Below are positions 7,516-15,293 of a stretch of DNA of 15,879 bases, one piece after another. The stretch comes from Phyllobacteriaceae bacterium UBA1940 (GTDB lineage: Bacteria; Pseudomonadota; Alphaproteobacteria; Rhizobiales; Rhizobiaceae): NCBI GenBank assembly GCA_002336975.1, contig DDFA01000113.1, positions 557-16,435 of the forward strand, written 5' to 3'. The position numbers were made by a program, and so were the translations under genes. Position 1 is the first letter of the stretch. Every line of letters begins with the position of its first letter. The notes beneath the pieces were generated by a model. It searched no databases. It was not told the DNA's origin and saw only the letters and a program-made list of their open reading frames with translations.

Positions 7516-8274
7516 ATGATCCTCAGCCTGCTGAAACGAACAATCGGGCCGACCGCCGCTCCGCCGCGCCAGCGGATGCTCGAGGTCGCCGGCCGCACCT
7601 TGCCGCTGCGCATCGTCGAAAGCGAGCGGGCGCGGCGGCTGATCCTGCGCATCGACCCCGGCGGCCAGGCGCTGCGCGTCACGGTCCCGCCCGGCGTTCC
7701 GGCGCGCGAGGTTGACCGCTTCGTCGAGCGCCACCACGGCTGGCTGGAAACCCGGCTGGCCAAGGTCCCGGCGCGGCCAACGGTGCGCCCGGGCATCAAG
7801 GTGCCGGTGCGCGGGGTTGCGCATCTGATCGTGCACGAGCCGGGCAGGCGCGGCAGCGTCTCCGTCGGCGAGGTCGAGGGCGCGCCGGCGCTGCTGGTGC
7901 ATGGCGAGCGCAGCCATCTGCCGCGGCGGGTGGCCGACTTCCTCAAGCGCGAGGCCAAGGCCGACATCGAACGGCTGGTGGCGAAACATACGGCGACCGT
8001 CGGCCGCAAGGCGAAGGCGGTGAGATTCCGCGACACGTCGAGCCGCTGGGGCTCCTGCACCTCCGACGGCAACCTGTCCTTCTCCTGGCGCATCATGATG
8101 GCCCCGCCGCTGATCATCGACTATCTCGTCGCGCATGAGGTGGCGCATCTCAGGGAGATGAACCACGGGCCGAGATTCTGGAAACTGTGCGCGCAATTGT
8201 GCCCGCGCACCGACGAGGCGAAAGCCTGGCTGAAACGCAACGGCTCGGCGCTGCAGGCGATCCAGTTCGAATAG
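7516..8274 (+). CDS. YgjP-type zinc metallopeptidase (DUF45, M48-like)
   Basis: This protein of about 252 residues contains the YgjP/WLM signature: RWGSC at residues 177-181, the SFSWRIMMAPPLIIDYLV segment, then the zinc site HEVAH-X5-H (His207, Glu208, His211 and His217 in NHGPRFW). This is a gluzincin-type active site, and a hydrolytic role is expected although the family's substrates are unknown. No signal peptide or membrane segment is evident, so it is probably cytoplasmic. ATG codons at 7504 and 7516 are both in frame, neither with a strong ribosome binding site; I prefer 7516. A much longer open frame reaching back to 6070 is a shadow of mntH. It lies 65 bases downstream of mntH and is the last native-looking gene before the low-GC dinD segment. 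Confidence 0.85.
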   Translation: MILSLLKRTIGPTAAPPRQRMLEVAGRTLPLRIVESERARRLILRIDPGGQALRVTVPPGVPAREVDRFVERHHGWLETRLAKVPARPTVRPGIKVPVRGVAHLIVHEPGRRGSVSVGEVEGAPALLVHGERSHLPRRVADFLKREAKADIERLVAKHTATVGRKAKAVRFRDTSSRWGSCTSDGNLSFSWRIMMAPPLIIDYLVAHEVAHLREMNHGPRFWKLCAQLCPRTDEAKAWLKRNGSALQAIQFE

Positions 8275-8275
8275 G

Positions 8276-8304
8276 TGGAAATGACCTTGCCGCTTGGATA
8301 GAAT
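8276..8304 (+). promoter_or_regulatory. Candidate promoter of dinD
   Basis: TGGAAA (8276-8281), a 17-base spacer and TAGAAT (8299-8304) form a reasonable -35/-10 pair in the AT-richer gap after the metallopeptidase, leaving a leader of 27 bases before the ATG at 8332. No LexA-type site (GTTC-N7-GTTC or CTGT-N8-ACAG) overlaps it. Confidence 0.3.
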
Positions 8305-8331
8305 TTGCAGGTTATTTCGGAGCTAGAATCG

Positions 8332-9273
8332 ATGTCAGAGAACGAGGACCGATTTCGGAGATTGGCAAGCGCAGCGTTTGGCGATGCATTTCAACCACAG
8401 CGACTAAATGCGCCTGACGACACAATTGAGCATTTGATCGCAGCGTTTGAAGATGCCGCGCAAGAAGACGACGAGGGAAACGAATTCTGGTTCGCGCGCG
8501 ATCTTCAAAGACTTCTCGGCTACGCGAAATGGGACAATTTTCTGACCGTAGTGCAGCGCGCTCGCGAGGCATGCGAATCGTCAGGACACCCAACCGACGA
8601 TCATTTTGCTGGCGTCGGGAAAATGATCAGTTTGGGCAAGGGTGCAGAGCGCGAAATCGACGACATCGTCCTAAGTCGCTATGCGAGCTATCTAATTGCT
8701 CAAAATGGTGATGCTCGAAAGCGCGAGATTGCGTTCGCTCAAACCTACTTCGCAATCCAAACCCGCCGCCAAGAACTCGCGGACGAACAGTCTCCATCCA
8801 TTCTTCCTCAATCCGAAGATGAACGCCGCTGTCTGCTGCGGGATGAGATCAAGGAGCACAACAAGAACTTGGCAAGTGCCGCCAAGCAGGTTGGGGTCCG
8901 CGACGGCTTGGATTTCGCGATCTTTCAGACATATGGCTACAAAGGATTGTATGGTGGCTTGGACGTGCCGGGAATTCGGCGGCGGAAAGGCTTGAAAGCC
9001 AGTCATCAGATTTTGGACCATATGGGTAGCACCGAATTGGCTGCGAATCTCTTTCGTGCGACCCAAACCGAAGAAAAGTTACGTCGAGAGGACGTGCGCG
9101 GCAAAGAGGCTGCCAACCACACTCACTTCGAAGTAGGCGCCAAAGTTCGACAAACAATCAAGGAACTCGGCGGTGACATGCCAGAGACGCTCCCACCTGC
9201 CGAGGATATCAAAAAAGTTGAAAGACGACTCAAGCGGGGCATTGGCAACCAAAAGCGTATTTCCGACGACTGA
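8332..9273 (+). CDS. dinD: DNA-damage-inducible protein D
   Basis: This is a 313-residue soluble protein. From about residue 45 it follows E. coli DinD almost block for block: DIVLSRYASYLIAQNGD, QTYFAIQTRRQELAD, EHNKNLASAAKQVGV, YGYKGLYGGLDV, ILDHMGSTELAANLFRATQ and FEVGAKVRQTIKELGGDMP. DinD is an SOS-induced protein reported to restrain RecA filaments and strand exchange. The N-terminus is some 35-40 residues longer than the E. coli protein. The ATG at 8332 has CGGAG at 8318-8322, nine bases away; an upstream TTG at 8305 is less likely. Base composition is visibly AT-richer than all neighbours, with codons such as CTA, ATT, AAT and GGT that the flanking genes avoid, which suggests horizontal acquisition. 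Its TGA overlaps the trpF ATG (TGATG). Confidence 0.9.
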   Translation: MSENEDRFRRLASAAFGDAFQPQRLNAPDDTIEHLIAAFEDAAQEDDEGNEFWFARDLQRLLGYAKWDNFLTVVQRAREACESSGHPTDDHFAGVGKMISLGKGAEREIDDIVLSRYASYLIAQNGDARKREIAFAQTYFAIQTRRQELADEQSPSILPQSEDERRCLLRDEIKEHNKNLASAAKQVGVRDGLDFAIFQTYGYKGLYGGLDVPGIRRRKGLKASHQILDHMGSTELAANLFRATQTEEKLRREDVRGKEAANHTHFEVGAKVRQTIKELGGDMPETLPPAEDIKKVERRLKRGIGNQKRISDD

Positions 9274-9920
9274 TGCCGCTCGATATCAAGATCTGCGGGC
9301 TCTCGACGCCCGAGACTGTCGCCGCCGCGCTTGACGGCGGGGCGAGCCATATCGGTTTCATTTTTTTCCCGAAAAGCCCGCGCAATGTGACGCCTGAACT
9401 GGCGGGTAAACTGCGCCAGGCGGCGGACGGGCGCGCCAAGGCCGTCGCGGTGACGGTTGACGCAAGCGACGAATTTCTGCGCGAGATTGTCGAGACGATG
9501 CGTCCCGACATGCTGCAGCTGCACGGCAAGGAAACGCCGGAACGCGTGGCCAAGGTCAAGATCATGTTCGGACTGCCGGTGATCAAGGCGCTTTCGATCT
9601 CGACGGCGGACGATCTGGCGGCCATCGCAAGCTATCGCGGCGTCGCCGACAAGATGCTGCTCGATGCGAAAGCCCCAAAGGGGTCTGAACTGCCGGGCGG
9701 CAATGGCGTGACCTTTGACTGGACGCTGCTGCAACGGCTCGAACCCGGCCTCGACTACATGCTGTCGGGCGGCCTCAACGCCGGCAATGTCGCCGACGCC
9801 ATCCGCATCGCGCGGCCGCCGGGGCTCGACATTTCGTCCGGCGTCGAAAGCGCGCCCGGGGTCAAGGACGTTACGCTGATCGCAAACTTCTTTGCCGCGG
9901 CCAGATCGGCGCAGGAGTAG
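9273..9920 (+). CDS. trpF: Phosphoribosylanthranilate isomerase
   Basis: This 215-residue TIM-barrel enzyme converts N-(5'-phosphoribosyl)anthranilate to CdRP, the third step of the tryptophan branch. It carries the catalytic Cys8 in IKICGL, Asp131 in LLDAKAP, the LQLHG block, the phosphate-binding LSGGLN and GLDISSGVE near the end. The length is normal. The start codon at 9273 shares its first base with the dinD stop codon, and no Shine-Dalgarno sequence is visible in the preceding 20 bases, so translation may depend on coupling to dinD. trpB follows after 91 bases. High GC and codon use return to those of the rest of the window from the first codons, so the compositional seam lies at its start codon. 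Confidence 0.95.
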   Translation: MPLDIKICGLSTPETVAAALDGGASHIGFIFFPKSPRNVTPELAGKLRQAADGRAKAVAVTVDASDEFLREIVETMRPDMLQLHGKETPERVAKVKIMFGLPVIKALSISTADDLAAIASYRGVADKMLLDAKAPKGSELPGGNGVTFDWTLLQRLEPGLDYMLSGGLNAGNVADAIRIARPPGLDISSGVESAPGVKDVTLIANFFAAARSAQE

Positions 9921-9936
9921 GACGGCATTCGCCGAC

Positions 9937-9956
9937 GCGGATGCGTTTGCGTCCGC
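9937..9956 (+). other. Small hairpin in the trpF-trpB gap
   Basis: GCGGATGC (9937-9944) pairs with GCGTCCGC (9949-9956) around a GTTT loop, giving an 8-bp stem with one G-T pair. No T-run follows, so it is not an obvious terminator. It could stabilise or process the message between trpF and trpB. No leader peptide with tandem Trp codons is present in the gap. Confidence 0.3.
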
Positions 9957-10011
9957 CTCCGCAACAGGCTAAGCGGAAAGCGGCAAGCGCGCATCCCCCG
10001 GGACCGACCAG

Positions 10012-11232
10012 ATGAACAAAGCGATCGAACCCAACTCCTTCCGCACCGGACCCGACGAACAGGGCATGTTCGGCATTTTCGGCGGCCGCTTCGTCGCCGA
10101 GACGCTGATGCCGCTGATCCTCGACCTGGAAGACCACTGGAACAAGGCCAGGACCGATCCGGAATTCCAGGCCGAGCTGAAGGCGCTGTCGACCTTTTAC
10201 GCCGGGCGGCCGTCGAAACTCTATTTCGCCGAGGGCCTGACCCGGCATCTGGGCGGCGCAAAGATCTATTTCAAGCGCGAGGACCTGAACCACACCGGCT
10301 CGCACAAGATCAACAATTGCCTCGGCCAGATCCTGCTCGCCAAGCGCATGGGCAAGAAGCGGATCATCGCCGAAACCGGAGCCGGCCAGCACGGCGTCGC
10401 CTCGGCTACCGTGTCGGCGCGCTTCGGCTTTCCCTGCGTCGTCTATATGGGCGCCACCGACGTCGAGCGGCAGAAACCGAATGTCTTCCGGATGAAGCTG
10501 CTCGGCGCAGAAGTCATACCGGTCACCGCCGGCCACGGCACGCTCAAGGACGCGATGAACGAAGCCCTGAGAGACTGGGTGACCAATGTCGAGGATACCT
10601 ATTACCTGATCGGCACGGCGGCCGGCCCGCATCCCTATCCGGAACTGGTGCGCGAGTTCCAGTCGGTCATCGGCTCGGAAGCCCGTGCGCAGGTGCTCGA
10701 ACAGGAAGGCCGCCTGCCCGACGTGATCATCGCCGCCGTCGGCGGCGGCTCCAACGCCATCGGCCTGTTCCATCCGTTCCTCGACGACAAGGACGTCAGG
10801 ATCATCGGCATCGAGGCCGGCGGCCGCGGCCTCGACGGCATCGAGCACTGCGCCTCGATGAACGCCGGCAGGCCCGGCGTGCTGCACGGCAACCGCACCT
10901 ACCTGTTGCAGAACGCCGACGGCCAGATTCTCGACGGCCATTCGATCTCGGCCGGGCTCGACTATCCAGGCGTCGGTCCGGAACATTCCTGGCTGCGCGA
11001 CAGCGGTCGCGTCGACTATGTGCCGATCCTCGACGACGAGGCCCTCGACGCCTTCCAGCTCTGCACCAAGGCCGAGGGCATCATTCCGGCGCTGGAATCG
11101 GCGCATGCGATCGCGCATGCGGTGAAGATCGCGCCGACGATGAACAAGGACCAGATCATCATCGTCAACCTGTCGGGCCGCGGCGACAAGGACGTTCACA
11201 CGGTGGCCAAGATGATGGGCATGGAGATCTGA
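10012..11232 (+). CDS. trpB: Tryptophan synthase beta chain
   Basis: This 406-residue PLP enzyme condenses indole with serine to give tryptophan, in an alpha2-beta2 complex with TrpA. The PLP lysine is Lys99 in HTGSHKINN, followed by the [11 protein letters not shown] block. The phosphate-binding loop GGGSNA lies at residues 244-249, and GPEHSWL and LSGRGDKDV near the end are typical of the beta subunit. The length is normal. The ATG at 10012 has only a modest GGGA eight bases upstream. Its stop codon is one base before the start of an ArsC-like gene, which separates it from trpA, its partner subunit. Confidence 0.97.
   Translation: MNKAIEPNSFRTGPDEQGMFGIFGGRFVAETLMPLILDLEDHWNKARTDPEFQAELKALSTFYAGRPSKLYFAEGLTRHLGGAKIYFKREDLNHTGSHKINNCLGQILLAKRMGKKRIIAETGAGQHGVASATVSARFGFPCVVYMGATDVERQKPNVFRMKLLGAEVIPVTAGHGTLKDAMNEALRDWVTNVEDTYYLIGTAAGPHPYPELVREFQSVIGSEARAQVLEQEGRLPDVIIAAVGGGSNAIGLFHPFLDDKDVRIIGIEAGGRGLDGIEHCASMNAGRPGVLHGNRTYLLQNADGQILDGHSISAGLDYPGVGPEHSWLRDSGRVDYVPILDDEALDAFQLCTKAEGIIPALESAHAIAHAVKIAPTMNKDQIIIVNLSGRGDKDVHTVAKMMGMEI
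11223..11226 (+). promoter_or_regulatory. Ribosome binding site for the TTG-started arsC-like gene
   Basis: GGAG within the last trpB codons is seven bases upstream of the TTG at 11234 and supports this non-ATG start. No in-frame ATG near the N-terminus would keep the active-site loop. Confidence 0.55.
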
Positions 11233-11233
11233 C

Positions 11234-11653
11234 TTGACCGTCACGATCTACCACAACCCGGCCTGCGGCACGTCGCGCAACACGCTGGCGATCATCCGCG
11301 CCGCGGGTTTTCAGCCGACCGTGGTCGAGTATCTGGCGACGCCCCTGTCGCGCGCCGAACTCACCGGTCTGCTCGCATCGACCGGCCGCCCGGTGCGCGA
11401 GCTGCTGCGCCGCAAGGATACGCCCTTTGAGGCGCTCGGGCTCGACGATCCGGCGCTCGACGACGCCGCGCTTGTCGACCATGTCGTGCGGCACCCGATC
11501 CTGATGAACCGGCCGATCGTTGCGACGCCACTGGGCGTTGATCTGTGCCGGCCGTCGGAAGCGGTGGCGCGGCTGCTGCCGTCCGAAAGCCTGCCAGAAA
11601 CCTTCACCAAGGAAGACGGCGAGACCGTCCGCTTTGCCGAGTATTCCAGATGA
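11234..11653 (+). CDS. arsC: ArsC/Spx-family protein, glutaredoxin-type arsenate reductase-like
   Basis: This 139-residue thioredoxin-fold protein has the ArsC active-site loop [10 protein letters not shown] with Cys11, and the downstream blocks [21 protein letters not shown] and CRPSEAV, which supply the conserved arginines that bind arsenate in glutaredoxin-dependent arsenate reductases. The expected reaction is arsenate to arsenite with glutathione and glutaredoxin. No arsR, arsB, acr3 or arsH gene is nearby, so a role in arsenic resistance is not supported by context. It starts with TTG one base after the trpB stop and overlaps the trpA start by four bases (ATGA), so it is fully embedded in the trp transcript. 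Its GC content matches its neighbours, so the insertion is probably old. A redox role other than arsenate reduction remains possible. Confidence 0.85.
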   Translation: MTVTIYHNPACGTSRNTLAIIRAAGFQPTVVEYLATPLSRAELTGLLASTGRPVRELLRRKDTPFEALGLDDPALDDAALVDHVVRHPILMNRPIVATPLGVDLCRPSEAVARLLPSESLPETFTKEDGETVRFAEYSR

Positions 11654-12492
11654 CCGATACCCGCATCGACCGCCGCATGGCGAAACTGAAGGACGAGGGC
11701 CGCCCGGCGCTGGTCACCTATCTGATGGGCGGCGACCCGGACTACGACACGTCGCTGTCGATCATGCGCGCCCTGCCCGGGGCCGGCGCCGACGTGATCG
11801 AGCTCGGCATGCCGTTCTCCGACCCGATGGCTGACGGCCCGGCGATCCAGGCGGCGGGCCTGCGCGCGCTCAAGGCCGGGCAGACCCTGGCCAGGACGCT
11901 CGACATGGCGGCAGCGTTCCGCAAGACCGACGATGAAACGCCGATCGTGCTGATGGGCTACTACAACCCGATCTACATCTACGGCGTCGACAGGTTTCTA
12001 TCCGACGCCAAACGCTGCGGCATCGACGGACTGATCGTCGTCGACCTGCCGCCGGAGATGGACAGCGAACTGTGCGTTCCCGCGCTCAAGGCTGGCATCA
12101 ACTTCATCCGCCTGGCGACGCCGACCACCGACGACAAGCGGCTGCCGACCGTGCTGCGGAACACGTCCGGCTTCGTCTACTACGTGTCGATGACCGGCAT
12201 CACCGGTTCGGCGCTGGCCGACACGACAAAGGTCGCCTCGGCGGTCAAGCGCATCAAGAGCCACACCGACCTGCCGGTCTGCGTTGGCTTCGGCGTCAAG
12301 ACTGCCGAACAGGCGCGCGTCATCGGCGCATCCGCCGACGGCGTCGTCGTCGGCACGGCGATCGTCAACGCCATCGCCAATGTGCTGGGGCCGAAGGGCG
12401 AGACGACCGCCGATCCCGCCGAAGCGGTGGCGACGCTGGTGTCCGGCCTGGCGGCCGGCGTGCGTTCGGCCCGCCTTGCTGCCGCCGAATAG
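11650..12492 (+). CDS. trpA: Tryptophan synthase alpha chain
   Basis: This 280-residue TIM-barrel subunit cleaves indole-3-glycerol phosphate to indole and glyceraldehyde-3-phosphate and channels indole to TrpB. The catalytic acids are Glu51 ([10 protein letters not shown]) and Asp62 (MADGP). Further family blocks are [29 protein letters not shown] and VCVGFGVKT. The ATG at 11650 overlaps the arsC-like stop codon as ATGA, a classical translational-coupling junction; an apparent longer frame from 11545 is only an out-of-frame read of that gene. A gap of 36 bases separates it from accD, which has its own strong ribosome binding site. Confidence 0.97.
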   Translation: MTDTRIDRRMAKLKDEGRPALVTYLMGGDPDYDTSLSIMRALPGAGADVIELGMPFSDPMADGPAIQAAGLRALKAGQTLARTLDMAAAFRKTDDETPIVLMGYYNPIYIYGVDRFLSDAKRCGIDGLIVVDLPPEMDSELCVPALKAGINFIRLATPTTDDKRLPTVLRNTSGFVYYVSMTGITGSALADTTKVASAVKRIKSHTDLPVCVGFGVKTAEQARVIGASADGVVVGTAIVNAIANVLGPKGETTADPAEAVATLVSGLAAGVRSARLAAAE

Positions 12493-12528
12493 TTTGCCCA
12501 CATTCACCCGTCCACGGGAGATTATCTC

Positions 12529-13434
<906 letters not shown>

Positions 13435-13493
13435 CCGGCGTCTAAAGTCCGCAGATTGGGCGGCGCGCCGCCACGCAGAGTAAGCCGACCGCG

Positions 13494-14825
13494 ATGATTG
13501 CAAGCGAAGCCGAGCGCGAGATCGAGCGCCTGATGACCCTTCACCCGAAGGGCTACGACCTGTCGCTCGATCGCATCCGGCGGCTGCTCGACCGGCTCGG
13601 CAATCCCGAACTGAGGCTGCCGCCCGTCATCCACATCGCCGGCACCAATGGCAAGGGCTCGGCCGCGGCGTTTTCGCGGGCGCTGCTCGAAGCGGCCGGT
13701 CTCACCGTGCATGTCCACACCTCGCCGCACCTGGTGCACTGGAACGAGCGCTACCGCATCGGCGCGCCGGGCGGCGGCCGCTTCGTCGAGGACAAGGTGT
13801 TCGCCGACGCCATCCGCCGCGTCGGCGACGCCAATGGCGGCGAGCCGATCACCGTGTTCGAAATCCTCACCGCCGTCGGCTTCCTGCTGTTCTCCGAACA
13901 TCCGGCCGATGTGGCGATCATCGAGGTCGGGCTCGGCGGACGGTTCGACGCGACCAATGTGATCCCGGCGCCGGCGGCGACCGTGATCATGCCGGTATCG
14001 CTCGACCACGAAGCCTATCTCGGCGACAGGGTCGAGCTGATCGCCGCCGAGAAAGCCGGCATCATCAAGCGCGGCGTGCCGGTGATCGTCGGCGCGCAGC
14101 AAAGCGACGCGGCGCGCGAGGTGATCGTCGCCACCGCCGAGCGGGTGCGCGCGCCCTATCTGGTCTACGGCCAGGACTTCATCGCCTTCGAGGAAAACGG
14201 CCGGCTGATCTACCAGGACGAAGACGGGCTAATGGACCTGCCGCCGCCGCGGCTGCCCGGCCGCCACCAGTTCGCCAACGCGGCGGCGTCGATCGCAACC
14301 GTCAAGGCCGCTGGCTTCAACATTGGCGAGGCCGAGGCCGAACGGGCGATGGAGACGGTGGAATGGCCCGGCCGGATGCAGCGGCTGCTCAAGGGCAATC
14401 TGGTCGACCTCGCGCCGGCGGGGTCGGAACTGTGGATCGACGGCGGCCACAATCCCGGGGCCGGCGCTGTGATCGCCGAGGCGATGGCGGAGCAGGAAGA
14501 ACGCAATCCGCGGCCGCTGGTGATGATCTGCGGCATGATCAACACCAAGGATCAGACCAATTTCTTCCGGTCTTTCGTCGGCATGGTGCGGCATGTCTAC
14601 ACCGTGCCGGTGTCGATGAGCGAGGCCAGCGTGCCCAACGACATTCTCGCCGCCCACGCCATCAATGCCGGGTTGTCGGCCGAACCGGTGGCGTCGGTGG
14701 AAAACGCGCTGATGCTGCTGCGCGACGGCTGGGGCGCGGACAATATTCCGCCGCGCATCCTGATCGCCGGATCGCTTTACCTGGCGGGCGAAGCGCTGAA
14801 AGCCAACGGCACGCCGCCGGCATGA
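13494..14825 (+). CDS. folC: Bifunctional folylpolyglutamate synthase / dihydrofolate synthase
   Basis: This 443-residue Mur-ligase-family enzyme adds glutamate to dihydropteroate and to folates, using ATP. The ATP loop is GTNGKGS at residues 50-56. Other signatures are HTSPHLVHWNERYRI, the LGGRFDATNV block, SLDHEAYLGD, the lysine-containing AEKAGIIKRGVPVI segment, LPGRHQFANAAAS and DGGHNPGA in the C-terminal domain. The length is usual. The ATG at 13494 has a weak AGAGTAAG upstream. It is the last gene of the cluster; its stop codon touches the stem of a strong terminator. The 59-base gap after accD holds only a short GC palindrome. Confidence 0.95.
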   Translation: MIASEAEREIERLMTLHPKGYDLSLDRIRRLLDRLGNPELRLPPVIHIAGTNGKGSAAAFSRALLEAAGLTVHVHTSPHLVHWNERYRIGAPGGGRFVEDKVFADAIRRVGDANGGEPITVFEILTAVGFLLFSEHPADVAIIEVGLGGRFDATNVIPAPAATVIMPVSLDHEAYLGDRVELIAAEKAGIIKRGVPVIVGAQQSDAAREVIVATAERVRAPYLVYGQDFIAFEENGRLIYQDEDGLMDLPPPRLPGRHQFANAAASIATVKAAGFNIGEAEAERAMETVEWPGRMQRLLKGNLVDLAPAGSELWIDGGHNPGAGAVIAEAMAEQEERNPRPLVMICGMINTKDQTNFFRSFVGMVRHVYTVPVSMSEASVPNDILAAHAINAGLSAEPVASVENALMLLRDGWGADNIPPRILIAGSLYLAGEALKANGTPPA

Positions 14826-14852
14826 AAAAGCCCGGCGCGAGGCCGGGCTTTT
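14826..14852. terminator. Bidirectional rho-independent terminator between folC and trxA
   Basis: AAAAGCCCGGC (14826-14836) and GCCGGGCTTTT (14842-14852) form a perfect 11-bp stem with a 5-base loop (GCGAG). The stem ends in T on both strands, so it can stop folC transcripts on the + strand and trxA transcripts on the - strand. It begins one base after the folC stop codon and lies 22 bases past the trxA stop. Confidence 0.9.
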
Positions 14853-14874
14853 CAAACTCACGGGATCAGTCGGA

Positions 14875-15198
14875 TCAGGCGACGGCGCCGTTGATCCAGT
14901 GCGACAGCGCGGTCTTCGGCGCGGCGCCGACCTTCATGTCGGCGACTTCGCCGCCCTTGAACAGCATCAGGGTCGGGATCGACCGGACGCCGAAGCGGGT
15001 CGCCAGTTCCGGGTTCTCGTCGATATTGACCTTGGCGATCTTGACCTTGCCGTTCAGCTCGGCGGAAATCTCGTCCAGCGCCGGCGCGATCATCTTGCAC
15101 GGCCCGCACCACTCGGCCCAGAAATCGACCACGACCGGCTCCTTCGACTGAAGCACGTCTGCCTGGAAATTGTTCTTGTCGACCTTGACGGTGGCCAT
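14875..15198 (-). CDS. trxA: Thioredoxin 1
   Basis: This 107-residue cytoplasmic thioredoxin has the active site WCGPC (Cys31 and Cys34), the preceding VVVDFWAE strand, the [20 protein letters not shown] block with the cis-proline, and the TLMLFKGGE strand. It reduces protein disulfides and ribonucleotide reductase, and is the usual electron donor for CysH-type APS reductases such as the one encoded earlier in this window. The ATG at 15198 has a very strong AAGGAGAG ribosome binding site (15204-15211). It lies downstream of addA on the same strand, separated by 95 bases that contain a possible promoter and a hairpin. Confidence 0.97.
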   Translation of the reverse strand: MATVKVDKNNFQADVLQSKEPVVVDFWAEWCGPCKMIAPALDEISAELNGKVKIAKVNIDENPELATRFGVRSIPTLMLFKGGEVADMKVGAAPKTALSHWINGAVA

Positions 15199-15221
15199 GG
15201 GAGCTCTCCTTGGATGGGTTG

Positions 15222-15241
15222 CGGGCGCATCGCAGCGCCCG
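15222..15241 (-). other. Hairpin in the trxA 5' leader
   Basis: CGGGCGC (15222-15228) and GCGCCCG (15235-15241) form a perfect 7-bp stem with a 6-base loop. On the trxA strand it lies just upstream of the ribosome binding site and is not followed by a T-run, so it is more likely leader structure than a terminator of addA. Confidence 0.4.
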
Positions 15242-15252
15242 TCCTTTGATCA

Positions 15253-15282
15253 ATATTTGGGATCGACGAAGGACCGGTTCAA
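15253..15282 (-). promoter_or_regulatory. Candidate trxA promoter
   Basis: On the - strand TTGAAC (plus-strand 15277-15282), an 18-base spacer and AAATAT (15253-15258) form a weak -35/-10 pair in the only AT-rich patch of the addA-trxA gap. It would give trxA its own transcript including the leader hairpin. The -10 match is poor. Confidence 0.3.
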
Positions 15283-15293
15283 GAGATCTTGTG

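Noticed and set aside
8338..8352. GAAC-N7-GATT near the dinD start as a possible LexA box
   Set aside because: The second half-site is degenerate and the match lies inside the coding region, after the start codon, so it is not convincing.
13459..13472. GGCGGCGCGCCGCC palindrome between accD and folC
   Set aside because: It is a short GC-only palindrome, expected by chance in such DNA, with no T-run and no partner site.
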